From contig JAHIXK010000005.1 of NCBI GenBank assembly GCA_018815245.1, positions 186,001 through 250,000 on the forward strand: a stretch of 64,000 nucleotides of DNA, in the 5' to 3' direction. The notes under the pieces are model-generated. The model was not told where the DNA came from and searched no databases. It saw only the letters and a list, made by a program, of their open reading frames with translations. The DNA is from Gammaproteobacteria bacterium. Its GTDB lineage: Bacteria > Pseudomonadota > Gammaproteobacteria > Burkholderiales > Burkholderiaceae_B. Position numbers and translations under genes: made by a program. Below, piece by piece: positions 63,917 through 64,000 of the stretch (within the stretch, counting starts at the first letter, position 1; every line of letters begins with the position of its first letter).

Positions 63917-64000
63917 AGCGCCTCGAGATCTTGCATGGGTTGGCTGTTCTCCTGCTCGGCTTCCAGTGCAGCGATAAATTGCTCGTCAACTTCACCCAAA
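63913..64000 (-). CDS. Antitoxin gene of the vapC pair, C-terminal end (partial)
   Basis: The minus-strand frame entering from the window edge ends GEVDEQFIAALEAEQENSQP then MQDLEAL and a stop that overlaps the toxin start. The acidic helix is typical of a toxin-binding antitoxin tail. The DNA-binding domain lies outside the window, so its family cannot be stated. Confidence 0.7.
   Translation of the reverse strand, partial: LGEVDEQFIAALEAEQENSQPMQDLEAL

Overview
The window reads as the chromosome of a betaproteobacterium of the order Burkholderiales. The pointers are a caa3-type cytochrome oxidase operon in betaproteobacterial order (coxB with a fused cytochrome c domain, ctaD, tiny assembly protein, ctaG, DUF2970, coxC, DUF2909, SURF1, SCO-like, ctaA, ctaB, SCO), an RpoH sigma factor with the RpoH box, and an ErpA/DUF4864 pair. 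A Limnobacter-like genus would fit, but that is an impression only; no rRNA or other taxonomic marker lies in the window.

Region 1 (1-9234) builds the aa3/caa3 terminal oxidase and its heme A and copper delivery system. Region 2 (9235-12401, minus strand) holds a C39-peptidase-like protein, a FecR-like protein, a glutathione S-transferase and rpoH. The rpoH promoter is spanned by a perfect CIRCE operator, so HrcA should control the sigma-32 gene. Region 3 (12557-21637) contains a secreted repeat protein, a two-component system, a 24-codon pqqA gene encoding the PQQ precursor peptide, a beta-propeller lipoprotein of the kind linked to PQQ-dependent oxidation, a hydrolase, an AraC regulator and a small membrane protein. 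Region 4 (21802-26799) is a catabolic-looking row: Baeyer-Villiger-type monooxygenase, ThDP enzyme, aldehyde dehydrogenase, small HTH regulator.

Region 5 (26936-34635) is accessory. It starts with a 1635-residue RHS toxin that carries a C-terminal TNT-like NAD+-glycohydrolase tip and a likely immunity gene. A KAP ATPase fragment, an IS3-type transposase remnant, vapBC, a small secreted cysteine-motif protein and an HTH/AbiEii toxin-antitoxin pair follow. Region 6 (34697-42440) has erpA, a DUF4864 protein, a Tat-exported PhoX-type phosphatase, an S8 protease with a Gly-rich C-terminal anchor, an mntA gene followed by a hepT gene broken by an internal deletion, and a large lipoprotein.

Region 7 (42631-63418) is a surface polysaccharide (O-antigen-like) locus. 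After an AI-2E-family permease come an O-antigen ligase/polymerase, two glycosyltransferases, a UDP-L-FucNAc-type pathway (FnlB/FnlA/FnlC-like), a WbpV-like epimerase, an initiating phosphoglycosyltransferase and a WbpM-like dehydratase. A second block, more A+T-rich to the eye, holds gmd, a Wzx flippase, an FkbM-like protein, a GT2, a second Gmd-like SDR, a C-methyltransferase and a WbsX protein. This looks like a GDP-linked, possibly branched-chain deoxysugar module. rfbC and rfbA close the locus on the opposite strand. The window ends in another vapBC-type pair, cut at the edge.
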